A stretch of DNA of 64,000 bases, taken from the NCBI GenBank assembly GCA_019747815.1, contig JAIEQJ010000055.1:62001-126000 (forward strand), in the 5' to 3' direction. This DNA is from Hyphomonadaceae bacterium (GTDB taxonomy: Bacteria > Pseudomonadota > Alphaproteobacteria > Rhizobiales > Hyphomicrobiaceae). The translations under genes were made by a program, and so were the position numbers. Below, piece by piece: positions 40,550-50,854 of the stretch. How positions within the stretch are numbered: the first letter of the stretch is position 1; each line of letters begins with the position of its first letter. The notes below the pieces were generated by a model. It was given only the letters and a program-made list of their open reading frames with translations, had not been told where the DNA came from and did no database searches.

Positions 40550-41071
40550 CTACTTGAACACGCTCTTGATCGTGTCCCAGATGCTGCGCACGCCGGCCGT
40601 TGCATCGGCAGCGACGCTCTTTGCCGCGCCGGCCACGTCGGGGATCGAGGACGCGGGCACCTGGGACGACTTGACCGTGTCTGCGGTCACCTCCTTGAAG
40701 AGCTTCATCTGCGCCAGCGTTGCGGGCCCTGCCATGCCATCGGCGGTCAGGCCGTTCTTCTGCTGGTACTCGCGCACCGCCTTCTCGGTGCCGGGGCCGA
40801 ACTGGCCGTCGGCGCCGACGCCGAGCTTTTGCTGCAGCGCCTTGACCGTATCGCCGCGCGTGCCCGGCTTGAGCAGGATCAGCTCGTAGAGTCCCATGGA
40901 CATGAAGGTGTCGGGACCGGCGATGCCGTCGGCGGCAAGCCCCTTGTCCGTCTGCCACTTCTTGAGAGCCGTTTCCGTATTCGGTCCAAACTCGCCGTCG
41001 ACCGGAACGCCAAGCTTTGCCTGCAGGCGGCGCACTGGTTCTCCGGCCAGACCTCTCTTGAGTATCGCCAT
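40550..41071 (-). CDS. protein with two peptidoglycan-binding domains
   Basis: The product is 173 residues with two PG_binding_1 repeats: one at about 10-58 (LQAKLGVPVDGEFGPNTETA) and one at about 75-120 (LQQKLGVGADGQFGPGTEKA). The C-terminal tail is Ala/Ser/Val-rich. No catalytic domain or signal peptide was seen at the chosen start. The ATG at 41071 has GGAGC at a good distance; ATG 41083 is an alternative. Confidence 0.85.
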   Translation of the reverse strand: MAILKRGLAGEPVRRLQAKLGVPVDGEFGPNTETALKKWQTDKGLAADGIAGPDTFMSMGLYELILLKPGTRGDTVKALQQKLGVGADGQFGPGTEKAVREYQQKNGLTADGMAGPATLAQMKLFKEVTADTVKSSQVPASSIPDVAGAAKSVAADATAGVRSIWDTIKSVFK

Positions 41072-41204
41072 CGATCGCTCCATCCGCTGATGCTCGACCC
41101 GCAGCATAGGGCGCGGCAATTGCGGCGAGAAGCTGCGGAATCGCCGGCGCAGCTCGGACTGAGCCGTTTCCTTAACCCGGAGTGAAGGGCTGGCCGAGCC
41201 CGCC

Positions 41205-42176
41205 TCAGGCACAGGCCACGTTGGCATGCCGGCGGGTGGCGCCGACCAGCTCATGCACGATGCCGGGCTCCGTCATGGCATGGCCTGCATCGCCAACAAT
41301 GCGCAGTTCGGCCTCCGGCCATACCCGGGCCAGGTCCCAGGCGCTCTTGACCGGCGTCACCACATCGTAGCGGCCGTGCACGATAGTGCAGGGCAGGTGG
41401 CGGATGCGATGCGCATTGGCCAGCAGCTGGTCGTCGCGCTCGAAAAAACCGCGATTGATGAAATAGTGGCACTCGATGCGCGCAAACGCGATGGCATAGG
41501 TGTCGGCACCGAACAGCTTCAGGCGCTCGGGGTCCTGCATGAGCGACAACGTGCTGCCCTCCCAGATCGACCAGGCGCGGGCGGCGGCAATCTGCACGTC
41601 GCGCTCGGGGTGCGTGAGGCGGCGATAGTAGGCGGCGATCATGTCGCCGCGCTCGTCCGGCGGGATGATCTTGCGGAATTCCTCGAATGCCTCGGGGAAC
41701 AGCCAGCCGCAACCGGCCTGGTAGAACCAAACGAGCTCCTCGCGGCGCAACAGGAAGATGCCGCGCAGTATGAGGTCGCTCACGCGTGCGGAATGGGTTT
41801 GCGCATAGGCCAGCGCCAGGGTCGACCCCCAGGAGCCCCCGAACAGCTGCCAGCGCTCGATGCCGAGGTGGATGCGCAGCCGCTCCATGTCGGCAACGAG
41901 GTCCCAGGTGGTGTTGGCCTCGAGGCTGGCATGCGGCAACGAGCGGCCACAGCCGCGCTGGTCAAACAGAACGATGCGGTAGCGCGCCGGATCGTGATAG
42001 CGCCGCATGGTGGCGTTGCAGCCGCCGCCCGGGCCGCCATGCACGATGATGACCGGCTTGCCGCGCGGGTTGCCGCATTCCTCATAATAGATCTCGTGCC
42101 CGCCGCTGACCGTGAGGCGCTCGTGGCGAAAAGGCTCGATGGGAGGAAAAAGTACGAGCCGCTCGCGTGCAGACAT
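41205..42176 (-). CDS. pip: prolyl aminopeptidase
   Basis: Alpha/beta hydrolase of 323 residues removing N-terminal proline from peptides. The oxyanion motif is HGGPGGG (46-52), the nucleophile is S115 in GGSWGS, the Asp is in GRYDVVTP, and the His is in GDAGHAM near the C-terminus. The FDQRGCGRS block is typical. The length matches the S33 family. Confidence 0.94.
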   Translation of the reverse strand: MSARERLVLFPPIEPFRHERLTVSGGHEIYYEECGNPRGKPVIIVHGGPGGGCNATMRRYHDPARYRIVLFDQRGCGRSLPHASLEANTTWDLVADMERLRIHLGIERWQLFGGSWGSTLALAYAQTHSARVSDLILRGIFLLRREELVWFYQAGCGWLFPEAFEEFRKIIPPDERGDMIAAYYRRLTHPERDVQIAAARAWSIWEGSTLSLMQDPERLKLFGADTYAIAFARIECHYFINRGFFERDDQLLANAHRIRHLPCTIVHGRYDVVTPVKSAWDLARVWPEAELRIVGDAGHAMTEPGIVHELVGATRRHANVACA

Positions 42177-42269
42177 CGTCCGTGCTGTCCCGTTGTCTTC
42201 CTGAACCCGGCATGGGTTCTATTGCTTACAGGCGCCCCGCGGCACAAGGCAAGTTACGAGGCGGACATC

Positions 42270-44105
42270 TCACGTCGGCGCGGGACTTTTGAGGCGCTGC
42301 AGGCGCACCTCGCGGTCATAGAGCGTCTCGCCGCCGGGTACGCGCATCTCGTTCAGGCTATTGATCAGGCTTCGGCTGGGCACCGGTGTCAGCAGACTGG
42401 CGACCATGGCCGCCGCGGCGCCCGCTGGCAGGCCCACCGCGCCAGCGAGCGTGCTCGGCAACGGCCAGGCGTCGGCTTCGCCCACCAGGATGGCCAGCGC
42501 CGCCACGCCGAGCCCGGTCAGCATCCCCATGGTAGCGCCCCAGGCATTGATCCGCTTCCACCAGACCGACAGCACGAGCACCGGAAAAGCGGCCGACGCG
42601 CTGAAGTTGAGGGACCACAAGAACAGCTTGAGCGGATCGGCCGGTGCCGCGATGGCAAGCCAGGCGGCCACGGCGGCCACTCCCACCAGCGCCACGCGCG
42701 CGGTGGCAATGCGCGCGCTGTCCGGCGCCGTCTCGGGCCGCATTCCGTGCACCGCATCCTCCGACAGGATGGTAGCGGTCGACAGGAGCGCGGCCGCCAG
42801 CGCCGCAAGGGCGGCGGCCAGGGCACCCGCAAGCGCCAGGTAGACCAGCACCTGGGGAAAGCCGGCGGCATAGGGAAGGGCGAACAGGGCCGCATCGCGC
42901 TCGAAGCTGACGCTGGTGAAGCTGACGGTCGGCTCGGTGGTGTCGACGCGGGCGATGCCGACCCGCTGCAGCGACTGGAACCAGGCCGGCAGGCGGTCGA
43001 CGGGCTGGCCGATCACCTGATCCAGCAGCAGCGCCCGCAGAAACACGGCCACCGCCGGCAGCGTGAGGAGCACCAGGCCGCAGACCAGCACCGCCCAGCC
43101 AAACGACTTGCGCGATTCGTACACGCCCGGCGTCGAGCCGGGGCGCGCCAGCAGCGACGGCGAGGAGGCGATGCCGGCGGCCGCCACCAGGGTCATGAGC
43201 GTGAACGCCAGGCTTCCCACACTGCCGAAGGACTGGATGAAGCGCTTGGCGAGCGGCTCGAGGCCCTCGCCGGGAAAATCGAGGGCCAGCGTCGGCGCAA
43301 GGAAGATCGGCAGCCCGCGGACGCCCTCGGTGCGCGCCAGGGTGCGCAGAACGTTGCCGTGCGTCATCTGCGGCAGCGGCAGGTTTGACATCAGGATGGC
43401 GACGATGGTTGCCGGCACGGCGAGCGCAAACAATGCGGCAATGGCCTTGGCCGAGCTGGACCAGGTGAGCGAGCGCATGCCCCCGGCAATGATCGTGGCC
43501 GCGACGCAGGCCACGACGGCAACGGCCATAAGGCGCTCGGACTGGCCGGTCAGCCAGGCGGCGGCATAGGCGGCGAAGCGGGCCTCTGCCGCCAGCAGCA
43601 GAAGGAGCGGCACGGTGAGGACGGCCGCCGAGATCACCCGCAGCAACTGGCTCTCGAAGCGGCGGCCAAGATACGTCGGGATGGTGTAGGCGCCGAACTT
43701 GCGCAGGAAGGGCGCCAGCAGCAGGCCCATGAAGACGAAGCCCGCGACCACCCCTAGGCTCAGACACAAGGCGTCGAAGCCGACGCTGAAGAATGCCCCG
43801 GTGAGCGCCAGGAAGCCCGAGCCGCCAAGCGCGCTGATGGCCAGCACCAGGCCGTTGAAGAACGCCGGCACCCTGCGCCCGCAGGCGAAATAGTCGCTGG
43901 CCTCACGCGCAACAGCCAACAGGCCGATGCTTGCAAACAGGGCCATGGGGCCGCCGAACATCAACAGCCGCACGACCAGATCGGCCGTGCCGAGCTGCTC
44001 GAACATCAGCGCCATCAGCACCAGCGATGCGAAGGCGGCAGCAAAGATGCCGAAGTAGGTTCCCAGCCGTGGGTTCACCAGGCGGGTGCGCGCGGTGAAA
44101 GCCAT
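42270..44105 (-). CDS. sodium:solute symporter (VC_2705 subfamily, acetate/monocarboxylate type)
   Basis: SSS-family inner-membrane symporter of 611 residues with about 13 helices. The segment SGFLALTGAFFSVGFDAL near residue 95 and the SLTWSSSAKAIAA sodium-site region near 205 fit the family. It starts five bases after the DUF4212 gene, its usual small partner. Together with the divergent CrbR-like regulator and the CrbS-like kinase it forms an acetate-uptake and sensing locus. Confidence 0.9.
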   Translation of the reverse strand: MAFTARTRLVNPRLGTYFGIFAAAFASLVLMALMFEQLGTADLVVRLLMFGGPMALFASIGLLAVAREASDYFACGRRVPAFFNGLVLAISALGGSGFLALTGAFFSVGFDALCLSLGVVAGFVFMGLLLAPFLRKFGAYTIPTYLGRRFESQLLRVISAAVLTVPLLLLLAAEARFAAYAAAWLTGQSERLMAVAVVACVAATIIAGGMRSLTWSSSAKAIAALFALAVPATIVAILMSNLPLPQMTHGNVLRTLARTEGVRGLPIFLAPTLALDFPGEGLEPLAKRFIQSFGSVGSLAFTLMTLVAAAGIASSPSLLARPGSTPGVYESRKSFGWAVLVCGLVLLTLPAVAVFLRALLLDQVIGQPVDRLPAWFQSLQRVGIARVDTTEPTVSFTSVSFERDAALFALPYAAGFPQVLVYLALAGALAAALAALAAALLSTATILSEDAVHGMRPETAPDSARIATARVALVGVAAVAAWLAIAAPADPLKLFLWSLNFSASAAFPVLVLSVWWKRINAWGATMGMLTGLGVAALAILVGEADAWPLPSTLAGAVGLPAGAAAAMVASLLTPVPSRSLINSLNEMRVPGGETLYDREVRLQRLKSPAPT

Positions 44106-44110
44106 GGTGC

Positions 44111-44371
44111 TCAGATGTCTTCGTGCGCGCCGTGCCAGTGGTCGATCGCATCCTGGCGGTTGACGAACACCGCCACCGTAACGAGGGCGATGACCAGAAG
44201 CCCGTGGCAGGCGAGGAAGTAGCCGAGCGGGATGCCGAGCACGCGCTTGCCGTTGAGCGCATCCGCGTAGAGCGGCAGCACGATCAGCGCGGCGACAAAC
44301 GGCAGAAGGCTGGTCAGCATCTGCACCTTGGTGTGTCGCCAGTACGCCTTGCGTTCGCTCCACTCGATCAT
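44111..44371 (-). CDS. DUF4212 small membrane subunit of the sodium symporter
   Basis: The product is 86 residues with two membrane helices, starting WSERKAYWRHTKVQMLTSLLPF split at the helix and ending HWHGAHEDI. This is the DUF4212/TIGR03647 family that always lies next to an SSS symporter. It is transcribed divergently from the response regulator. Confidence 0.92.
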   Translation of the reverse strand: MIEWSERKAYWRHTKVQMLTSLLPFVAALIVLPLYADALNGKRVLGIPLGYFLACHGLLVIALVTVAVFVNRQDAIDHWHGAHEDI

Positions 44372-44647
44372 GGCAGTCCTTCCGCTATGGTGGTGCCGGG
44401 AGGCGGCTGCCGGCCGCCCTCCGGCATGGAGGGGTGGACGTCTCAGGTTGCGTCCGATTCATGGTTGCAGTGGGGCGTGCCGGAACCCCCGCTTGTGCCC
44501 TCACCGTCCGCCGAATTCTTAGGCATAGGTTGCGGCAAGATTAGCCAACGCTGCCGAAAACCGCTAGGCTCGGATGCTGCAGCAATTCACAGACGATGCG
44601 CATGCAGGGACTTGTCGCTCGGTCCGATCACCGCTTGGATGCGCCGT

Positions 44648-45310
44648 ATGGCGGGTTATCGCTTCATCATTGTTGACGACCACCCGCTGTTCCGCGGCGC
44701 ATTGAGCCAAGCCCTCGGCGCCGCCTTCGCCGATGCCGAGGTGCTGGAGGCGGGCTCCCTCGACGAGCTGACCGAGCGCCTGGCAGCCACCAGTGACATC
44801 GACCTCATCCTGCTGGACCTCTCGATGCCCGGGGTGCATGGGGTCTCGGGCCTGCTCTATCTGCGCGCCCAGCATCCGGAAGTGCCGGTCGCCATCGTCT
44901 CGGCGAGCGACGATGCGGGAACGATCCGGCACTGTCTCGATTGCGGTGCGTCCGGCTTCATCCCGAAATCCCAGCCGGTGGATGCGATCCGGGACGCCAT
45001 CGGCAAGATCATGGGCGGTGAGATATGGCTGCCGCCCGACCTGGATCTGAGCAATGTGCCGACCGGCGAGACGGCCGAGCTGGTGTCACGGCTCTCCACG
45101 CTCACGCCGCAGCAGGTGCGCGTTCTCATGATGCTGGGCGAGGGCCTGCTGAACAAGCAGATCGCGTTCAAGCTTGGTGTGTCGGAGGCGACCATCAAGG
45201 CGCACGTGTCCGCCATCCTGCAGAAGCTGGGCGTCGACAGCCGCACGCAGGCGGTCATTGCCATCAGCAAGATCGGCACCGCCGCCGATTGGCCGCGCCT
45301 GCCGAACTGA
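44648..45310 (+). CDS. crbR: LuxR-family response regulator (CrbR-like, acetate switch)
   Basis: The product is 220 residues. The receiver domain has D10, D11 and phosphoacceptor D57 (LLDLSMPG), and the Lys is in PKSQ. The C-terminal LuxR helix-turn-helix reads NKQIAFKLGVSEATIKAHVS. It is convergent with, and 11 bases from, the SSS-histidine kinase and divergent from the DUF4212-SSS pair. CrbR homologues activate acs in Vibrio and Pseudomonas. ATG 44639 is an alternative start. Confidence 0.87.
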   Translation: MAGYRFIIVDDHPLFRGALSQALGAAFADAEVLEAGSLDELTERLAATSDIDLILLDLSMPGVHGVSGLLYLRAQHPEVPVAIVSASDDAGTIRHCLDCGASGFIPKSQPVDAIRDAIGKIMGGEIWLPPDLDLSNVPTGETAELVSRLSTLTPQQVRVLMMLGEGLLNKQIAFKLGVSEATIKAHVSAILQKLGVDSRTQAVIAISKIGTAADWPRLPN

Positions 45311-45321
45311 CCTGCCGGGGG

Positions 45322-48300
45322 CTACTCCGCAGCCACCGCGCGCTGCAGCGTGAGCTGGTACATGAGCGCGCGCAGCGCCGCGGCCTTGAGGGGCTTGCGC
45401 AGCAGGGCATAGCCGCGTGCGCGAACCTCGCGCTGCACCTCGGCGGTGTGATCCGCCGTGATGACGATCACCGGCGTGGTGGCCGCGGCACGCAGGGCCG
45501 CCACGGCTTCCAGTCCGGTGCCGCCGTCGAGGTGGAAGTCGGCCAGAATGATGTCCGGCGCCTCGCCCGTTCGCCGGAGCTGCTCGACGGCTTCCGCCGC
45601 ATCCTGCGCGGTCAGGGCGATGCATCCCCACCCCTCGAGCAGCGTCTGCATGCCGTTGAGCACGTCCGGCTCGTTGTCGATGCACAGCACCTTCAAACCT
45701 GCGATGCGGCCGGCGCTGGGCGCCACGACCGGCACCAGATCGGCGGCGGGTCTCGCCTCGGCCCGCGGCAGCCGCACCGAGAACATCGAGCCGCGGCCAG
45801 GCACGGACTGCATGTCGATGGCGTGGCCGAGCACCTTGCCGATGCGCTCGACGATGGCGAGCCCGAGACCCAATCCGCGCACCGAATGCGCCGTTTCCTC
45901 CAGTCGCTGAAACTCCTTGAAAATGAGGGATCGCTTGGCCGCGGGGATGCCTGGACCCGTGTCGCGCACCTCGACCGTGAGCGTCCTTCCATGCCGCCGC
46001 ACGCCCACCAGCACCTTGCCCTTGGCGGTGTACTTGATGGCATTGGAGACGAGGTTCTGCAGCACGCGCCGAAGAAGGCGCCGGTCCGAGGACACCCACA
46101 GGCGCGTCGGCACGATGTGGAGCTCGAGGCCCTTCTCGCGCGCGAGCGGAGAAAACTCGAGCTCGAGGCGCTCGAACACGTCGCTCAGCGCGAAGACGGT
46201 GATATCGGGCTCCAATCTCCCTGCGTCGAGCCGCGAGATCTCGATGAGGACGTTGAGGATCTCCTCCACCGCCTCCAGCGACGCATCGATGTTGCGCGCC
46301 AGCGTCGTCTCGGGGCTTGCCATCTGGCGCTCGGCGAGGCTGGTGGCATAGAGCCGCGCGGCATTCAGCGGCTGCAGCACGTCGTGACTTGCGGCCGCCA
46401 GGAAGCGGGTCTTGTCGAGATTGGCCTCGTCCGCCTTGCGCTTGGCGACGGCGAGCGCCTCGTTCACCTCGGTGAGTTCGGCCGTGCGCTCGCGCACCCG
46501 CCGCTCCAGCGTCTCATTGGCCCGCTCCAGAGCCTCGGCCGCCTCCACGCGCTCGGTGATGTCGGAGTAGGTGGTCACGATGCCGCCCTGGGGCATCGGG
46601 CTCGTGCGGATCTCCAGGATCCGCCGACCGCCGTCGAAATGCTCCTGAAACGTCTCGTGCGCGACCGCGAGCTTCATCAGCCGGTCGGCAACGAGCTTGT
46701 TGACCTCGCCGGCGCCGAAATCGCCGCGCTCGGCGCACGTGCGCAGGAGGAGGTCGAGGGATGCGCCCACCCGCCCCAGCTCCGGCGGCAGATTGAGCAG
46801 CTCGCGAAACTGCCTGTTCCAACAGATCAGCTTCATATCCCTGTCGAACACGCTCAAGCCGTGCCGCACCTGATCGAGCGCCGACTGCAGCAGATCGCGG
46901 TTGTATTGCAGCGCCTCGGATGCGTCATCGAGCAGCTTCAGGGCCGATTGGCTGCCCGCGTGGCTGCGACGCAGCAGCAGCGACAGGACGAGCCGGGACG
47001 ACGCGGCGCCGATGGCGCTGGCGAGCAGATGCTCAGTGAAGCGCAAGAGATGGATGTCGGCTTCGGCATTGGGCGAGAGCGCCGCGTTGCTGCTCTCGGC
47101 ATATTCTGCAAACGAGCGCTCGGCGCGCTCGGCGCCGAGATAGCGGGCAACGGTGCGCTGCAGCTCGCCCGCCGTGATGGAGGAGCGCCACATGCGGAAG
47201 GCCGGCGCAACGGGCGGGCGGGGAAGATCGTCGAGCACGAACAAATGCGCCTGCAGCCGCTCGACGGGTTCAGGCGCCCGCAGCAGCGAGACCGCCACGA
47301 ACGCCAGCATGTTGGCGGCTATGCTCCACAACACGCCGTGCGTCAGCGGCTCGAGGCGCACGTAAAACAGCGCGTGGGGCGACAGGAAGCCGAGACCGAA
47401 CGGGCCGTCCGTCATGATGGAGCGGGGCAGCCAGCCGGCCTCGATGATCCATGGCAGCAGCAGAGTATAGGCCCACACGGCAAAGCCGGTGACGATGCCG
47501 GCGATGGCACCACGCGCGGTGGCATTGCGCCACAGAAGGCCGCCGAAGAATGCGGGCGCAAACTGGGCGATGGCGGCGAACGAGACGAGGCCGATGGAGG
47601 CCAGGCCGTGCGACTGGCCGAGCAGCAGATAGAACAGGTAGCCCAGAAGGACGATGACGAAGATGGCGACCCGGCGAATGGCGAGCAACTGCCACGCCAT
47701 GTCCTGCTGGCCCCTTGCATCGTGGAAGTGCCCACGCAGCAGGAGCGGCACCACCAGCCCGTTGCAGACCATGATGGCGAGCGCCACCGAATCGACGATC
47801 ACCATGGCGGTGGCGGCCGAGAGCCCTCCCACGAAGGCCAGCAGCGTGACGGCTTCGGCTCCGGCAGCGAGCGGCAAGCCGAGCACGAACATGTCGGCAT
47901 CGACGGACCCTTTCGGCATCATGAGTCCGGCGGCGGCGATCGGCACGACAAACAGATTGATCAGCACGAGATAGACGGGGAACAGCCAGGCGGCCCGGCG
48001 AATCTCGTTCTCCGAGTTGTTCTCCACCACCGTGACGTGAAACTGGCGGGGCAGCAGCACGATGCACACGAAGCTCAGAAACGTCACCGTGATCCAGAAG
48101 CTGCCGTGGAACTCCTGCGCGAATATCCGCTGGATCTCCGGGTTCTGCCCGGCCCGCTCGATGAAGCCGCCGATACCCCCGAGCATGGAGAAGACGACGA
48201 AGAACCCGACCGTCAGAAAAGCTGCAAGCTTGACGAGCGATTCCGCTGCCACGGCCACGATCAGGCCTTCCTGGTGCTCGGTGGCGTCGATGTGTCTGGT

Positions 48301-48825
48301 TCCGAACAGAACGGCAAAGGTGGCCATCAGCAGCGCAATGACCAGCGCCGTGTCGAGATTGAAGAGCTGGATCTGGCCTGCCCCCAGGAGCGCCGTGACG
48401 GAGAGCGCAACCGCCTTGAGCTGCAGGGCCAGATAGGGAAGCGTGCCGGCCACGGCGATGACGGTGACGATGGCGCCCACCGCCTGGCTCTTGCCGTAGC
48501 GCGCGGCGAGGAAGTCGGCGACCGAGGTGATGTTGTGGCTCTTGGCCAGGCGCACGATACGCAGCAGGAGGCGCCAGCCGAACACGAAGAGCAGAATCGG
48601 GCCGAGATAGACGGGGATAAAGTTGTAGCCGGTCGACGCGGCGAGACCGACGCTGCCGAAGAAGGTCCAGGACGTGCAGTAGACGGCCAGCGACAGCGCG
48701 TATATGAGGGGCCGGCCGTCGCCGCTCTTGCGCGTACGGAACGTCTTGTCCGCGTACCACGCCAGCGCAAACAAGCCGCTCACGTACCCAAGCGCGAGCG
48801 CAATGACGCTCCAGCCTTCGATCAT
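45322..48825 (-). CDS. crbS: hybrid sensor histidine kinase with sodium-symporter domain (CrbS/CbrA type)
   Basis: Membrane sensor of about 1167 residues. In order: an SLC5/SSS transporter domain (about 1-510, 13 helices), a STAC-type linker (about 520-620), a PAS domain (about 650-760), a coiled coil, HisKA with the phospho-His in [10 protein letters not shown] (about 817), HATPase with N box NLVSNAIKY and G boxes DTGPGIP and GLGLGLAI, and a C-terminal receiver with Asp in LADFHLDGG (about 1099). CrbS proteins sense acetate status and, with CrbR, switch on acs. ATG 48825 is used; a GTG lies nine bases upstream. Confidence 0.9.
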   Translation of the reverse strand: MIEGWSVIALALGYVSGLFALAWYADKTFRTRKSGDGRPLIYALSLAVYCTSWTFFGSVGLAASTGYNFIPVYLGPILLFVFGWRLLLRIVRLAKSHNITSVADFLAARYGKSQAVGAIVTVIAVAGTLPYLALQLKAVALSVTALLGAGQIQLFNLDTALVIALLMATFAVLFGTRHIDATEHQEGLIVAVAAESLVKLAAFLTVGFFVVFSMLGGIGGFIERAGQNPEIQRIFAQEFHGSFWITVTFLSFVCIVLLPRQFHVTVVENNSENEIRRAAWLFPVYLVLINLFVVPIAAAGLMMPKGSVDADMFVLGLPLAAGAEAVTLLAFVGGLSAATAMVIVDSVALAIMVCNGLVVPLLLRGHFHDARGQQDMAWQLLAIRRVAIFVIVLLGYLFYLLLGQSHGLASIGLVSFAAIAQFAPAFFGGLLWRNATARGAIAGIVTGFAVWAYTLLLPWIIEAGWLPRSIMTDGPFGLGFLSPHALFYVRLEPLTHGVLWSIAANMLAFVAVSLLRAPEPVERLQAHLFVLDDLPRPPVAPAFRMWRSSITAGELQRTVARYLGAERAERSFAEYAESSNAALSPNAEADIHLLRFTEHLLASAIGAASSRLVLSLLLRRSHAGSQSALKLLDDASEALQYNRDLLQSALDQVRHGLSVFDRDMKLICWNRQFRELLNLPPELGRVGASLDLLLRTCAERGDFGAGEVNKLVADRLMKLAVAHETFQEHFDGGRRILEIRTSPMPQGGIVTTYSDITERVEAAEALERANETLERRVRERTAELTEVNEALAVAKRKADEANLDKTRFLAAASHDVLQPLNAARLYATSLAERQMASPETTLARNIDASLEAVEEILNVLIEISRLDAGRLEPDITVFALSDVFERLELEFSPLAREKGLELHIVPTRLWVSSDRRLLRRVLQNLVSNAIKYTAKGKVLVGVRRHGRTLTVEVRDTGPGIPAAKRSLIFKEFQRLEETAHSVRGLGLGLAIVERIGKVLGHAIDMQSVPGRGSMFSVRLPRAEARPAADLVPVVAPSAGRIAGLKVLCIDNEPDVLNGMQTLLEGWGCIALTAQDAAEAVEQLRRTGEAPDIILADFHLDGGTGLEAVAALRAAATTPVIVITADHTAEVQREVRARGYALLRKPLKAAALRALMYQLTLQRAVAAE

Positions 48826-49027
48826 CGGCTGCACTTGCCAGCTCGGGGCGCCTATGCAACGCCCGCTCAGTCAACAACTTGCACCGCCAACGATGCAACT
48901 GTCGCATTGTGACCGAAGGCCGCCGGGATGTCCAACCGGGTTGCGGGCGTTCGTTAGCTGCAACGATCTGTTGGCAGTCGGCGGCCAAAATAGGACGATG
49001 GCCCTCGACTACAAAGGAGATCGGCAG

Positions 49028-49432
49028 ATGAGCATGCTCAAGGAATTCAAGGAATTTGCCCTCAAAGGCAATGTCGTCGACATGGCGGTGGGCATCATCA
49101 TCGGCGGCGCCTTCGGCACCATCGTGTCCTCGCTGGTCAAGGACGTGATCATGCCCCCCATCGGGCTGCTGCTGGGTGGGGTGGACTTCTCCGACATCAA
49201 GATCCCGCTCAAGGCCGCCGCCCAGGGCCGCGAGGCGGTGACCCTGAACATCGGCGTCTTTCTCAACAATGTGATCAGTTTCCTGATCGTCGCCGCTGCG
49301 GTGTTCATGCTGGTCAAGGCCGTCAACGAGCTGCGCAAGCGGTTCGAGACGGAAGCGCCGAAAACGCCGCCGGCACCGCCGCCCACCGAGGTCTATCTCA
49401 AGGAGATTCGCGACGCCCTCGTGAAGAGGTAG
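49028..49432 (+). CDS. mscL: large-conductance mechanosensitive channel
   Basis: Inner-membrane emergency valve against hypo-osmotic shock. The product is 134 residues. The first helix has [20 protein letters not shown] and the second [20 protein letters not shown]. The C-terminal helix bundle is preceded by a Pro-rich stretch. AAGGAGA is an excellent ribosome binding site. Confidence 0.96.
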   Translation: MSMLKEFKEFALKGNVVDMAVGIIIGGAFGTIVSSLVKDVIMPPIGLLLGGVDFSDIKIPLKAAAQGREAVTLNIGVFLNNVISFLIVAAAVFMLVKAVNELRKRFETEAPKTPPAPPPTEVYLKEIRDALVKR

Positions 49433-49437
49433 CTCCC

Positions 49438-50421
49438 TTAGGAGCAGCTGCCGCCACCCAGCACGCAGAATTTGGCGCAGTGCGGATGGCAGAGCTTGAC
49501 GGCGCCGGCGAGGAACATGCCGCCGTCGGCCGTTGCGGCCTGCGCCAGCGTCGGGCCCATGTCGAAGGCGGGATTGTAGGCAATGAGCGTGCAGGGGAGC
49601 ACGGTGGGTGTCATCGCGCCCCGCCGCTTGACCACCATGCGGCTCGAAGCACACATCATGTCGCCGGGCCGCTTGTTCAGAATGGCCCAGCAGCGCGTGG
49701 TGATCTCGGGCACATCATGCCCTCCGTCCATTTCCGGCAGCAGCATCAGCTCGGCTGGGTTGGCGGGATCGATGGGCCAGCCGTGCTCGGCGATCAGCCG
49801 GCCGTAGCCGGCGCGCGCCTGCGCTTCGCCCTCGTCCCAGCAGGTCCGACCGGCGATGGCGACCTTGAAGGCGTTGCGCGCGAGCCAGTCCAGCCCCGCG
49901 AGCGCCTTGGCCCATGTGCGCATCCCGCGTTCGGCTTCGTGCAGGGCCTGGCTGTGGTGGTCGAGACTGACCCGCAGGGTCAGCCGCGCGCCGAAGCGCT
50001 GTTGCAGGCCGAGGAGGCCGGCCTTGATCCGTGGCCGCTGCATCGGCTGCATGGCATTGGTGAGCACCAGCGCCTCGAACCCGCGCGCCAGCGCATCCTC
50101 GATCAAACCCAGGATCTGCGGATTCATGAACGGCTCGCCGCCCGTGAACCCGATCTCGCGGGTGCCGAGACCTTGGGCGCCAATTTCGTCGTAGTAGGCC
50201 GCAGCCTCGGCCCGCGTGATGTAGGCTAGGCGGTCGTTGCTGGGGCTCGAGTCGATATAGCAGTTCTGGCAGGTGATGTTGCAAAGCGTGCCGGTGTTGA
50301 TCCAGAGCGTCTCGAGTCGTTCCAGGGCCACGCTCGCCCGGCGCTCGCGGGTGGCCGTCCAATCGGGATGCTCGAACTTGCCCGGTGCCTGTTCCGGCTG
50401 GAAAGCGATGTCCAGGCTCAC
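49438..50421 (-). CDS. radical SAM protein with C-terminal cysteine cluster
   Basis: The product is 327 residues from a GTG start. The radical SAM cluster motif CNITCQNC (C47, C51, C54) is followed by the GGEPFMNP SAM-binding block. The C-terminal third holds further cysteines (MMCAS, VLPCTL, CHPHCAKFCVLGGGSC) that probably bind an auxiliary cluster, as in SPASM/twitch proteins. The substrate is unknown. It is convergent with mscL, five bases apart. Confidence 0.86.
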   Translation of the reverse strand: MSLDIAFQPEQAPGKFEHPDWTATRERRASVALERLETLWINTGTLCNITCQNCYIDSSPSNDRLAYITRAEAAAYYDEIGAQGLGTREIGFTGGEPFMNPQILGLIEDALARGFEALVLTNAMQPMQRPRIKAGLLGLQQRFGARLTLRVSLDHHSQALHEAERGMRTWAKALAGLDWLARNAFKVAIAGRTCWDEGEAQARAGYGRLIAEHGWPIDPANPAELMLLPEMDGGHDVPEITTRCWAILNKRPGDMMCASSRMVVKRRGAMTPTVLPCTLIAYNPAFDMGPTLAQAATADGGMFLAGAVKLCHPHCAKFCVLGGGSCS

Positions 50422-50795
50422 TGACTTCAGCCTCTGTCCGTCTCTTGCGGTTGCTGATGCGCGGTGTTGAAGTTGCTCATGGCGGCGGAGCCTAGCACGC
50501 GCATCCCGCACGCACGCTCACTTCAAGTTTATCTGCGGCCGCCCGTTAGCTCTCGGCATGGTGCAGGGCCTTCTGCAGCGGATGGTCACAAAGCGCAACC
50601 TACAATGTTGCCGACAGCAGCATGACTGTACCCTTGAATGAGGGCAAGATGGAGCCGTCGCGCTGGGCCTGCAGACCTGGGCAAGCTCTCACTGCGATCC
50701 CGACTATCTCAACAAGCCCGATGCTGTTATAGATGACTCCATCCAGGACGTATGCCACAAGCGCAAGCTCCCAACCGTCGGAAACATTGCGCCAG
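50422..50795. other. gene-poor region left of the tRNA fragment
   Basis: Upstream region of the radical SAM gene. A short open stretch near 50652-50790 (ALGLQTWASSHCDPDYLNKP) has protein-like composition. It lacks a start and a ribosome binding site, so it may be a remnant of a disrupted gene. Nothing else was recognised. Confidence 0.45.
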
Positions 50796-50835
50796 GCGGG
50801 TGTAGTTCAGTGGTAGAACATCAGCTTCCCAAGCT
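50796..50835 (+). tRNA. truncated tRNA-Gly(CCC), 5' half only
   Basis: The 40 bases contain the acceptor 5' strand GCGGGTG, a D arm (GTTC...GAAC), the anticodon stem TCAGC and the loop TTCCCAA with anticodon CCC. Similarity stops after GCT of the 3' anticodon stem. The variable loop, T arm and acceptor 3' strand are absent in what follows. This cannot be a working tRNA. tRNA genes, including their anticodon loops, are common integration sites, so it marks an insertion or rearrangement boundary. Confidence 0.8.
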
Positions 50836-50854
50836 TGCTTTTATGACCTTAACC

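Noticed and set aside
44372-44647. Sigma-54 promoter in the divergent region before crbR
   Set aside because: GGCATAGGTTGC looks similar, but the GG-GC spacing is two bases too short.
45025-48912. Plus-strand open frame of about 1295 codons opposite the crbS gene
   Set aside because: Composition is Arg/Gly/His/Gln-rich with no family motif; it mirrors the minus-strand kinase with all its domains. Long antisense frames are expected at this GC content.
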